A stretch of DNA of 35,874 nt from an uncultured Aurantimicrobium sp. (lineage in GTDB: Bacteria > Actinomycetota > Actinomycetes > Actinomycetales > Microbacteriaceae). The translations under genes were made by a program, and so were the position numbers. Below the pieces are notes generated by a model that ran no database searches, was not told where the DNA came from, and was given only the letters and a program-made list of their open reading frames with translations. Positions 6,221-14,064 of this stretch are shown piece by piece (position 1 is the first letter of the stretch; every line of letters starts with the position of its first letter). The DNA lies in NCBI RefSeq assembly GCF_936931525.1, contig NZ_CAKZII010000172.1, positions 1-35,874 of the forward strand, read 5' to 3'.

Positions 6221-8536
6221 CTAGTTTCGCCGTCTGTTTGAAATTGCCAGCGTCACGAGACCCAGCCCGGCAAGCAACAAAAGAAGACCCGTCAAGAGCT
6301 GTTGGTACATTTCCGAACCAGTGTGAGACAAAGCATTGACATTTGTTTCGACGGCGACCGAGTTAACCAATATTGGTACCGAAGTCACGAAGGGAGCATA
6401 AGCGACACTGTCAGACGGAGTAAATGTCACGCTCACGGTCTGCGAACCCCCTGATGGGATGGCCGTTGGCGTTGTGAAGGTAAACGTTCCCGGGATGGAT
6501 GCGCTGCCACCGGTTAGCAGGCTGCGGTTCAAAGCATCTCCGGCGGCAATCGCGGAAGCAGACGGGGCTTGTGTCAACGTGGCTACGGGAGTTTGCACTT
6601 CTCCCAGGTCGACGATGCTCCACCCGTCTGCTAAGAGAGCAGCACGGTCAGCTGCAACGCTCGCGAAATAGTGGGAATCTCGCGCGTCTAGGCTTATATT
6701 TTGCAAGTGGCTCCCGCGTGACCAACTTCTGAGGGCACGACTGTAGTTCAAAGTTGAGAGAGCCGAATTGTTAAACATCAGCCTCATATTCGTTGCCCGT
6801 GAAATGTCCCACCCGCTGATGTTTTGGTTGAACGCAGTTGCTTGGGAAAACATCTGGTTCATATTCTCGACGTGTGTTGTATTCCACGCGTCGATGGCCC
6901 CATTGAATGTGGATGCGTACTTGAACATGGCAGCCATCGACGTCACATTGGCCGTGTCCCATCCGTTCATGGGTTGGTTGTAGTTGACGGCCCCATCGAA
7001 CATGTAGCTCATATCCGTAACAGCACTCGTGTTCCAACTATTGAGATTTTGGTTAAAGGCACTTGCACCCTCAAATGTCCCACTCATGTTTGTCACGTGT
7101 GACGTATCCCACGCACCGATGGAGGAATCATTGATAAGCGGACTGTAGCCGAACAAGTAGGACAAATTGGTCACGGTGGGGGGAACATTTGCGGGTACCG
7201 CAGTGAGATTTGAAGTATGGGACAGGCCATGATTGAGAGTTGTGAATGTGGGGCCAAGATCTCCCCAGCTGATCAGTTCTTGGAGCATATCTGCCCCTAG
7301 GAATGGTGCGTAATCAAGATCGCTGGGTTCAAAACCAAACCCCGATGCCGCCCCCACGACAGTCACATTTACCGTGGCGGCTTGAGCGTATGTATGGCTG
7401 ATGGATGCCGCGCCGAAATTTGCAGAAGAAAGTGCCGAACTGAATGTTCCATCGCCCCATCCGATGGTTCCGATGAAGTCACGCAGAGGTAGCTTGACAA
7501 TGGCACCATTAGGCACGTTGAATTTGAGCACCATCGGCTCGGCGACATCTAGCGAAAAAACACTCCCAAATCCGCCGGGGTATCTAGTAGCAACCCATGC
7601 CTGCGCGCCATTCGGCGTAATTGCCACGGAGGAATGGAAGCCCATCGCTCTTGACTCGGTGACCACGAGGGTCCTGAGGTCTATCACACTCACTTTGTTG
7701 CCTGTGTCGTGCGCAACGTAGGCAGAGGTGCCACTGGGGTTGATCGCAATGCCCGTGGGATTGAACCCTACAGGTATCGTCGCAGTCACTTGATTAGAAG
7801 CAACGTCCAAAACGCTGACAGTGTGACTGTTGAAATTAGTGATTAGCGCCTTTGTACTGTCAGGTGTGAAAACAATTCCATATGGGCTCGTCCCAACGTT
7901 TTGGCCACCAACAACGTTGGTGGCCAAATCAATGGTGTACACCTGGTTGTGGCCAAAAGCATAGTCAGTAATAGTCGCGAATCTCCCGTTCGGAGAAATA
8001 GCTATACCGATGGGCTGCGCACCAGAAGTGAGGGTAAATGTCCTAGAAACGATACCTGTGGCGAGCGTGATGACACTCACCGTTCCGTCACCAGAGTTAG
8101 TCACATACGCTTTTGTCCCATCAGGTGAAATGGCAATTCCCGAGGGAAAGGCGCCGACGGTGACTGTCTGCGTCACAGTATTCGTCGAGACGTCGATTGC
8201 GCTAACTGAGTTACTCCCGAAGTTAGTGACGTAAACTTTTGCCCCATTAGGCGTCACGGCAATGTTGCGTGGGTTTGTTCCGACATTGATTGTGACGTGG
8301 CTGGCGGCCGGATGCACGAGAGAGAAGACGCTGACTGTGTTGCTTCCGTAGTTAGCGATGTAGGCATTGAGACCATTCGGAGCCATTGCGATGCCCATCG
8401 GATCCGATCCAACGTCGAAGGGTGCCGATGCGACATTTATCGTGGCCTGCGCGGCTTCGGAAGAAGCGGAAGTGATCCCCACGGCACCGAGTAATGTGCC
8501 AATAAATATAAGTGCGAAGAGACGCTGTGCGCGCAT
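6221..8536 (-). CDS. Secreted YVTN propeller / BspA-repeat protein with LSHTG sorting signal
   Basis: This 771-aa surface protein has a signal peptide (about 1-29). Residues about 34-335 form a seven-repeat YVTN propeller. Residues about 340-400 include IGWGDGTF and SHTYA, like a PKD-type domain. Residues about 450-605 are repeats of about 25 residues with the pattern W(D/N)T..VT.M..MF..A..FNq.l..., the BspA-like DUF285 leucine-rich family. Residues about 650-727 look like an Ig-like domain. LSHTG (736-740), a hydrophobic helix and the tail NRRRN form a sortase signal. AGGTGA lies 6 nt before the ATG. It is the only gene after HK2 in module 2. It combines the propeller seen in the 384-aa protein of module 1 with a different adhesion-type domain. 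Ligand unknown. Confidence 0.88.
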   Translation of the reverse strand: MRAQRLFALIFIGTLLGAVGITSASSEAAQATINVASAPFDVGSDPMGIAMAPNGLNAYIANYGSNTVSVFSLVHPAASHVTINVGTNPRNIAVTPNGAKVYVTNFGSNSVSAIDVSTNTVTQTVTVGAFPSGIAISPDGTKAYVTNSGDGTVSVITLATGIVSRTFTLTSGAQPIGIAISPNGRFATITDYAFGHNQVYTIDLATNVVGGQNVGTSPYGIVFTPDSTKALITNFNSHTVSVLDVASNQVTATIPVGFNPTGIAINPSGTSAYVAHDTGNKVSVIDLRTLVVTESRAMGFHSSVAITPNGAQAWVATRYPGGFGSVFSLDVAEPMVLKFNVPNGAIVKLPLRDFIGTIGWGDGTFSSALSSANFGAASISHTYAQAATVNVTVVGAASGFGFEPSDLDYAPFLGADMLQELISWGDLGPTFTTLNHGLSHTSNLTAVPANVPPTVTNLSYLFGYSPLINDSSIGAWDTSHVTNMSGTFEGASAFNQNLNSWNTSAVTDMSYMFDGAVNYNQPMNGWDTANVTSMAAMFKYASTFNGAIDAWNTTHVENMNQMFSQATAFNQNISGWDISRATNMRLMFNNSALSTLNYSRALRSWSRGSHLQNISLDARDSHYFASVAADRAALLADGWSIVDLGEVQTPVATLTQAPSASAIAAGDALNRSLLTGGSASIPGTFTFTTPTAIPSGGSQTVSVTFTPSDSVAYAPFVTSVPILVNSVAVETNVNALSHTGSEMYQQLLTGLLLLLAGLGLVTLAISNRRRN

Positions 8537-8625
8537 GATGAGTCACCTGTCTGTGAGAACTATCTCCAAGGTATGTAGCTGTGATTACTACAGAGCCTGA
8601 GCAGTGCAAGACAGACAGTTAACGC

Positions 8626-8636
8626 GGGGAAAACCC
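8626..8636. promoter_or_regulatory. GGGGAAAACCC box upstream of the module 2 surface gene
   Basis: GGGGAAAACCC lies in the 122-bp gap between HK2 and the surface protein. The same core, in the other orientation (GGGGTTTTCCCC), lies before RR2 at 11076-11087. The module 1 boxes have TTAA or CTAA spacers instead. A weak -10 (AGTAAT, minus strand 8589-8584) would place transcription start about 54 bp from the box centre, near the 52.5 bp seen at the regulator promoters. A degenerate GGGGAACC follows at 8646-8653. Confidence 0.55.
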
Positions 8637-8658
8637 TTTACTGATGGGGAACCTGTTT

Positions 8659-10368
8659 TTAAATTGCAATGATCAATCGAAAGCAGGCGCCGCCCATACC
8701 TGAGGAACGGGTAAGTCCCCATGTTGAGTTCGCAATCGTCGAATAGGTAAGCGTGCCCAAGCCCGGTGAGCCATTGCGAGGGCCGAAGCCATCGTCGTTA
8801 ACTGTGAGAGTAATCGTTGTTTCGGTAGTGGCCAAACCGATTGCCACATTGCGAGCCATACCGTGGCGTACTGAATTTGTTATTGCTTCGCTTATCACGG
8901 CGGCGAGTTGTTCGGCATATGTGTCAATGCGATGTTGTTCAACGTGGTTGAAGAGCGGAAGTGAAATGTTAACCCCGGGACCCCAAAGCTCTCGCAGACG
9001 TTCCAAGAAGCTTCCAAGGCTCTCTGAATTGTTGGGACCGGCAGGTACGCTCACGTTGAGCGCTTCGATGTAGTTTTCTAGTTCAAGAAGAGTTGACTCC
9101 AAGAGTTCCTGCTTCTGCAAGCCTGACACCTCAGAATCTTCAATCTTTGTTCGAAGCATTACAGCCTTTGCGAGAAAAACATTTTGAACTTGTGAATGCA
9201 ACAACTGCGCAAGTTCACGATCAGTTCTGGCTTGCTTGACTCTCGTCAATTCTGTGGAAACCAAATTCGGGGAGTGAGCCAAAAGGTCGAAATCCATCGA
9301 TTTTCGGGTTTGCCTTGTCAGTGAAAAAGCGCCAGTGAAGAGTATGAGGGACAACAAAAGTTGCAGAACCGAAAGAACGGATTGAACGGGAAGCAGACTA
9401 GGGATTTGGCCTAGAACAGCGTTTGTGATTATTTCAATGGCCAGTGAAATGGTGATAGCCACTGCGACGTAAGCAAAGATTCCCCTGAGAGTGCCTCCCG
9501 GAGGTAGCAATTTAGCCAACGAGAGGCCTATAGCCAGAACGGCAGATTGAATACCTAACGCGACGGTACCCTCCACCAAGCCATAGCCACTTATGTTTGT
9601 CGGTGCAGCAATTACAGCGAAACTCACTACAACAGGCACTACTAAGAAATTCATCTTGCTCAGGCTCAGCGCAATCATGTTGCTCAAAGTAAATTCAGGG
9701 ATTCTTGCCTGTTCTCTTTGCCAAATCCTGTGACTTAGAGGGCGAATCTCGTTATCCCGCATGTCGTCTAGTACGTCAGGGAGGGTCTGCGGTGCATCAC
9801 GCACAGACTCAAGGGCTTTCAACGCGGTACTTATGAACTTGGTTAGTTCTGGCTGTGTCGCGGCGTAGCTTTCTGCTGAGACTTCGCGGCGTACTAAATC
9901 AGTAATGAGATTAGCGCGCTGCACGCGGTACTTCTCAAGTTGAGCCATCACTACAGGGACCACGAGAACAACCAGGATTCCTAGAAGAGAGGCGGCAACA
10001 ACACGTCCTGAAAGATCTTCAATAGCGGTTCCAAGAATGAGATGAGAAACGAATGCTGTGACAACTGCTTTACTCACACCGAACGCAAGGCCGCCAGCTA
10101 ATACGAGGATGAAAGGCACGATTGCCGTGCCGCCATCCGCAGCAGCACGCCAGATGGTTTTGCGAAAAACGAGGTACTCGATGGAGCAGACGGCAAGTGC
10201 AATCGTGTTGATTACGAAGACGATTAGGAGATCATCCCAACCGTTCAGATTGTTCGTGCTGAGTATTGATGCTGAGAACCAGAGTGGCATAAGCCAGGCA
10301 TAGCCCGGTGTGAACGTAAGCCATTTGCTCCCGACCGCGGCGCGAAAGCCGCTGGGTTCATTCGACAT
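8659..10368 (-). CDS. Sensor histidine kinase HK2, paralogue of HK1
   Basis: This kinase has 569 aa, the same length and layout as HK1: four transmembrane helices (about 17-145), a cytoplasmic helical linker with NEIRPLSHRIW, four more helices (about 240-348), then the kinase core. The phospho-acceptor is His391 in DRELAQLLHSQVQN. The ATPase motifs are SEAITNSVRHG, NDDGFGPR and GLGTLTY. As in HK1, Ser follows the His and Asn replaces the Gln of the DxxxQ motif, so the change is fixed in both copies. The 5' end overlaps RR2 by 11 nt. The membrane portions of HK1 and HK2 differ more than their kinase boxes, which suggests different inputs with a shared output mechanism. Confidence 0.88.
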   Translation of the reverse strand: MSNEPSGFRAAVGSKWLTFTPGYAWLMPLWFSASILSTNNLNGWDDLLIVFVINTIALAVCSIEYLVFRKTIWRAAADGGTAIVPFILVLAGGLAFGVSKAVVTAFVSHLILGTAIEDLSGRVVAASLLGILVVLVVPVVMAQLEKYRVQRANLITDLVRREVSAESYAATQPELTKFISTALKALESVRDAPQTLPDVLDDMRDNEIRPLSHRIWQREQARIPEFTLSNMIALSLSKMNFLVVPVVVSFAVIAAPTNISGYGLVEGTVALGIQSAVLAIGLSLAKLLPPGGTLRGIFAYVAVAITISLAIEIITNAVLGQIPSLLPVQSVLSVLQLLLSLILFTGAFSLTRQTRKSMDFDLLAHSPNLVSTELTRVKQARTDRELAQLLHSQVQNVFLAKAVMLRTKIEDSEVSGLQKQELLESTLLELENYIEALNVSVPAGPNNSESLGSFLERLRELWGPGVNISLPLFNHVEQHRIDTYAEQLAAVISEAITNSVRHGMARNVAIGLATTETTITLTVNDDGFGPRNGSPGLGTLTYSTIANSTWGLTRSSGMGGACFRLIIAI

Positions 10369-11002
10369 CGCCCAGATTCAGCCCCAAGGCACGGAAGTAA
10401 ACCCTGGCAATATGAACCCGTTGATTGCTCGTGGAATCCTTTTCTAAACCGAGTTTGTTGGCAAGGCGCGTTAGGGTGCCTTCAACTGCTTTGTCAGAGA
10501 CCCCTCGTCGCCTAGCAATCTCAGAGTTGGAATAACCTTCGGCAACTAGTTTGAGAATCATGAGTTGATTTTCACTGAGCTTTGAGCCGAGTAGTTTCAT
10601 GTTAGGTCGGGAGAGTAGCTTGCTGGAACTCGGCGCTGAGCTCAGAGCCTGAGTCACGACTGAAATATCACTTATGTCTCGTTTCAACAGGTACTTCGTT
10701 CCCGCGGGAATAAAGTCTGGATTTTCGCCCAACAACCGTGGGTCTTCGTAGCTGGTGAGAATTACGATGCCGATGCGGGAATTCTGGGCACGCAGTTGTC
10801 TTGCCACATCTAGACCAGTTGGCCCAGCACCTAAGTGAAGATCGAGGAGAGCCGCTGTGGGCAAGTGTTTGTGAGCCAGTGTTAGTGCTTCGCTCGCCGT
10901 GGATGCGGAGTAAACATTGTCTGCCCCTGCTGCTTTCAGACTTGAACTCAGCGTAATTCGCGTGAGGTCATCATCCTCAACAACCAGCACATCTACGCTC
11001 AT
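10358..11002 (-). CDS. Response regulator RR2, receiver plus LuxR-type HTH
   Basis: A 214-aa paralogue of RR1. The receiver has E9-D10-D11, Asp54 in ALLDLHLG, Thr83 in ILTSYED and the Lys-containing LLKRDIS. The DNA-binding domain contains LSENQLMILKLVAEGYSN and EIARRRGVSDKAVEGTLTRL. The probable recognition helix differs from RR1 mainly at Ile/Val, Ser/Thr, Ile/Leu and Arg/Thr positions, which fits related but distinct boxes in the two modules. No Shine-Dalgarno sequence precedes the ATG; AATACT lies exactly 6 nt upstream, so the mRNA is probably leaderless. It diverges from the collagen-like gene across a 149-bp region with two boxes. Confidence 0.9.
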   Translation of the reverse strand: MSVDVLVVEDDDLTRITLSSSLKAAGADNVYSASTASEALTLAHKHLPTAALLDLHLGAGPTGLDVARQLRAQNSRIGIVILTSYEDPRLLGENPDFIPAGTKYLLKRDISDISVVTQALSSAPSSSKLLSRPNMKLLGSKLSENQLMILKLVAEGYSNSEIARRRGVSDKAVEGTLTRLANKLGLEKDSTSNQRVHIARVYFRALGLNLGDVE

Positions 11003-11151
11003 TGATTCAGTATTGCTTGTCTTGAAGATACTTCACAGAGAAAAATCTAGGGTTTCCCCTACGAAAAATTGGTGAGGGGTTTTCCCCACATTAATTGGCT
11101 CGCTTCTTTCGTTCGACTCCACTATTGAGTTCGCCTTCTTAACGTTGACTC
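11003..11151. promoter_or_regulatory. Divergent RR2 / collagen-like gene control region with two GGG-N4-CCC boxes
   Basis: Box A is GGGTTTCCCC at 11050-11059, centred 52.5 bp from the RR2 start codon. Box B is GGGGTTTTCCCC at 11076-11087, centred 27 bp from box A. The RR2 -10 hexamer AATACT (minus strand, 11014-11009) is 6 nt from ATG. On the plus strand a weak -10 (TATTGA, 11123-11128) would start transcription about 53.5 bp from box B. One box may therefore serve each direction; the plus-strand part is speculative. Confidence 0.6.
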
Positions 11152-11892
11152 ATGAGGAAATCTCTTATCGGAATGTCCGTAATAAAGACCAAAATTACCC
11201 GACACTATTTCCATATGCTGGCTCCTGTCCCTAAGCCAATTAATGTATTCGTAGCCGCACTCGCTGTTCTACTGGCACTGACTGCTTGTTCAGGGGGAAG
11301 CACGAATGCTACAGAGTCAGTGGTTGGCGAAGCCGGCACTAACGGAGCTCCTGGTCTACAAGGAATCCCCGGCCTTCAGGGTATTCAGGGCTTGACGGGC
11401 AGTGCTGGTAGCCAAGGGGAAAAAGGTGCGACTGGGGCTACGGGCCCTGCTGGGCCGCAAGGGGCAACAGGTATTACAGGTCCTGCCGGGCCACAAGGGG
11501 AAACAGGTGCACAAGGCCCTGCTGGGCCTGAATTTCCACCATCAGTTTTTGTGAATCAGCTACCTGGCGCTTTTACAATTTATAGAGCTGCGGGATACAA
11601 CCCAGTAGTTGCATTGACGGAATTGCCTGTAGGCAATTACTTAGTCTCACTATCTGGGGAGGCAGACGGTGCGGTGAAGTGCACCGTTATTGGTGCTGGA
11701 AATATTGAAGGACAACACGTTTGGTATACCTCAGAATGGATAACAGGTTCGTTTGTATTCCAAGGCCAACATCTGATTTTCATGGATTCTGTAGGAAGTC
11801 TTGATGTCCGATGTATTCCTCATAGCCTCTCGCACGTTCAAATTTCGAATATCACGGTTACTGCATTGCAAGTTAGGCAACCACCCGTCTAG
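11152..11892 (+). CDS. Collagen-like repeat lipoprotein
   Basis: Up to 246 aa. The lipobox LTAC places the lipidated Cys at residue 46 from the first ATG. Starts at 11173 (GAGGA 14 nt upstream) or 11215 would give a more usual signal-peptide length, so the start is unsure. About residues 59-127 are 23 uninterrupted Gly-X-Y triplets ([15 protein letters not shown] types), a bacterial collagen triple helix. The remaining 115 or so residues look like a beta-rich globular head with two Cys, possibly a trimeric binding domain. It diverges from RR2 and has no counterpart in module 1. It shares its last bases with the convergent carbonic-anhydrase gene: a single CTAG (11889-11892) supplies both stop codons. 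Its bases look more AT-rich than the flanking core genes. Probably a surface fibre; partner unknown. Confidence 0.85.
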   Translation: MRKSLIGMSVIKTKITRHYFHMLAPVPKPINVFVAALAVLLALTACSGGSTNATESVVGEAGTNGAPGLQGIPGLQGIQGLTGSAGSQGEKGATGATGPAGPQGATGITGPAGPQGETGAQGPAGPEFPPSVFVNQLPGAFTIYRAAGYNPVVALTELPVGNYLVSLSGEADGAVKCTVIGAGNIEGQHVWYTSEWITGSFVFQGQHLIFMDSVGSLDVRCIPHSLSHVQISNITVTALQVRQPPV

Positions 11893-12440
11893 TCCCCTTT
11901 AGAAAAAGCCGTTTCTGCCTTGTAGATCTCCAGGCGCTTGCGGTAGTTCGCTGCGTTGTTGCGCACGGCATCTTGCTCTTCTGGAGTGAGCTCACGGCGC
12001 ACCTTCGCAGGAACACCGGCAACTAGAGAACCGGGAGGAACAATCATTCCTTCCAGCACCAAAGCGCCGGCAGCAACCAGTGAACCCTTCCCAATGACAG
12101 CGCCATTCATCACGGTGGCATGCATGCCAATGAGGCAGTCGTCTTCCACGGTGCAGCCGTGGATAACCGCGTTGTGCCCTACCGAGACGTTCTTGCCCAA
12201 GGTGAGGGGGTAGCCGGTGTCGACGTGTCCACTCACGTTGTCTTGGATGTTGGAGCCCTCACCGATCACGATCGGTTCGTAGTCTCCACGCAGGACTGCG
12301 TTGAACCAGATGCCTACGTTGGCGTGAAGGGTCACATCGCCGGCCAGGCGACCGCCTGGTGCGATGTAGCACGAGTCATCCACGCTGGGAGTGCCGTAGC
12401 TAGGGACAGAAATAATCTGGGCTGAATCCTGAGACGTCAT
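11889..12440 (-). CDS. Gamma-carbonic-anhydrase-family left-handed beta-helix protein
   Basis: This 183-aa cytosolic protein is built of hexapeptide repeats (for example [19 protein letters not shown]). The three metal ligands of the gamma class are in place: His in SGHVDTG, and the two His of [10 protein letters not shown]. Length and motifs fit the PaaY/YrdA/CaiE-like branch, many members of which bind zinc or iron and hydrate CO2, though activity varies. The C-terminal helix [16 protein letters not shown] is the part duplicated as a scar at 6043-6110. The gene follows the glycosyltransferase on the same strand after 17 nt. True carbonic anhydrase activity is uncertain. Confidence 0.88.
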   Translation of the reverse strand: MTSQDSAQIISVPSYGTPSVDDSCYIAPGGRLAGDVTLHANVGIWFNAVLRGDYEPIVIGEGSNIQDNVSGHVDTGYPLTLGKNVSVGHNAVIHGCTVEDDCLIGMHATVMNGAVIGKGSLVAAGALVLEGMIVPPGSLVAGVPAKVRRELTPEEQDAVRNNAANYRKRLEIYKAETAFSKGD

Positions 12441-12457
12441 GAACTCAGCCTAGAACG

Positions 12458-14002
12458 CTAGCGCCTCGGTGCGGGAGGAAGTTTGGGTCCAATTTCCGGT
12501 GCGCGGCGAGCATACGACTTTTCGGCGTTCTTGGCTTGCCACTTGCGCAGCACACGCCACCACCGTGCAGTCTTGTGTTTCCAGGCCTTACGTAACTCTT
12601 TGCCCCACAGTTCCAGCACGGCTGCGTCATTGAAAGACTGCACAGATTGGATTGCAGCAGCCCTCATCGCCATCACCTTTTCTGCTGAGAGTCCCTGCAA
12701 TCGAACGATGGCTGCAGCCATGGCGTCAGTGTCACCGTCAGGAATAAGGAAGCCGTTGACCCCGTCCTCAATGATGTCGCTAGGGCCATAGGGAATATCG
12801 AAAGAGATAGGAATGCAGCCCGCTGCCATACCTTCCAGCAAAACCAACGGAGTGCCTTCAGTCTCCGAGGTAATCAGAATGAAGCTCGCAGTCTTGGTTT
12901 CACCTAGGGCTGTGGTGCTGTAACCGTGGAGGATGGCAAAGCGTGAGGCGTTTGTCGAGGTAATCATGGCATCGACTTCTGGCTTGCTTTCACCATCGCC
13001 ATACACATCAAGGTGAATGGGGGTGGAAGAGTGAGCTTTGCTTGCTGCTTCGATAGCCAAGTGCACACGTTTGCGAGGCACAAATGCTGCCACCACAATG
13101 CCACGATCGAGTGGGCGCTCGAGAGTTATCGAGTTGGGGTCAGGCAACGGCACGGAGTTGGGAATAACCACCAGGTTGGGACTGGCCCCCACAATGTCAG
13201 TCACGTCAGCGCGCTGACGCTGAGTCAGTGTTGCCACGAGGTCGTAAGCAGGAAGGTTCTGAATACTCTTACTGCGTGCTTCACTCAAGATGGGGCGACC
13301 ATCGGAGGTAACTCCCTCGATGTGAGCTCCCTGAATGACGTGCACGGTGAGGGCATTGCGCCTGCGGTATTCCACGAACATGTTCACAGCGGTCTTGCTG
13401 TCGACGATGTACGTCGTGGGAGTCTTACCAAACATCCGATCGAGAGCCCAGTGATAGAACTCGTTGGGGAATTTCCAGAGCTTGTAGGGAGATCCCTGCA
13501 GGTCACACAACACAATGCGACGACCGCCACGAACGCCGCGCTCGCGGGCATCCCTGCGGTCGCTGAGCAACAACGTTCCGTCTTCACGGAAGTGGTCTAC
13601 TTGCAACACAGTTACGTCATCTGCTGCGTAACGGGTGCGAGAAATCTCTACGCCATTTCGGAAAGTTGATTCAAAGGAATCCGTATCCGACAGGGGGGTG
13701 AAAGCTTTTGCAACCGCAGTGGAGACGCCGCTTGCCCGGGTAGGGACTTTCTCTGTGCGGAGCCAATCCCAGAGATTACGGATAGAGACATCTCCAAAGA
13801 GGCGCCCCATCTCACGAAGCTCTGCTTCAACCTGCGCATAGTCGGGGAAGTTATCGAAGGTGAGTACCGTGACGTGACCAGCACCTGACTGACTCATGAT
13901 CCCTGCACGGTGAAGCAAAGTCACCGTGAGACCGCCAGAGTCGGTGCGGATTCCCCACGTCACGCTGACGTAGTTAGAAGTAGGCAGAACCGGTGAACTC
14001 AC
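12458..14002 (-). CDS. GT4-type glycosyltransferase, TarM-like
   Basis: A 514-aa retaining glycosyltransferase with a GT-B fold. The C-terminal domain (about 290-470) has the donor-binding motif SETEGTPLVLLEGMAAG with the E-x7-E pair, followed by SFDIPYGPSDIIEDGVNGFL. The PYGPSDII segment is typical of poly(glycerol/ribitol phosphate) alpha-glucosyltransferases such as TarM and of serine-rich glycoprotein Gtf enzymes. A basic tail ends the protein. No signal peptide or transmembrane helix is seen, so it works in the cytosol, probably on a wall polymer precursor or surface protein; the acceptor is inferred. The start is GTG, with TAGCAT exactly 6 nt upstream, as in other likely leaderless genes here. 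It diverges from the CapA-like gene. Confidence 0.82.
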   Translation of the reverse strand: MSSPVLPTSNYVSVTWGIRTDSGGLTVTLLHRAGIMSQSGAGHVTVLTFDNFPDYAQVEAELREMGRLFGDVSIRNLWDWLRTEKVPTRASGVSTAVAKAFTPLSDTDSFESTFRNGVEISRTRYAADDVTVLQVDHFREDGTLLLSDRRDARERGVRGGRRIVLCDLQGSPYKLWKFPNEFYHWALDRMFGKTPTTYIVDSKTAVNMFVEYRRRNALTVHVIQGAHIEGVTSDGRPILSEARSKSIQNLPAYDLVATLTQRQRADVTDIVGASPNLVVIPNSVPLPDPNSITLERPLDRGIVVAAFVPRKRVHLAIEAASKAHSSTPIHLDVYGDGESKPEVDAMITSTNASRFAILHGYSTTALGETKTASFILITSETEGTPLVLLEGMAAGCIPISFDIPYGPSDIIEDGVNGFLIPDGDTDAMAAAIVRLQGLSAEKVMAMRAAAIQSVQSFNDAAVLELWGKELRKAWKHKTARWWRVLRKWQAKNAEKSYARRAPEIGPKLPPAPRR

Positions 14003-14064
14003 TAGCTCATGCTACTTCCTGAGAGTTAACGAACGGGGTCAGCATGCACTGACAGAATGGAGAT

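Noticed and set aside
8646-8653. GGGGAACC as a second full regulator box before the 771-aa gene
   Set aside because: Only one half-site is intact and the spacing does not match the GGG-N4-CCC rule; mentioned as degenerate only.
13013-13669. 218-codon open frame opposite the glycosyltransferase
   Set aside because: It is a shadow of the real gene; the translated product is His/Cys-rich and resembles no family.
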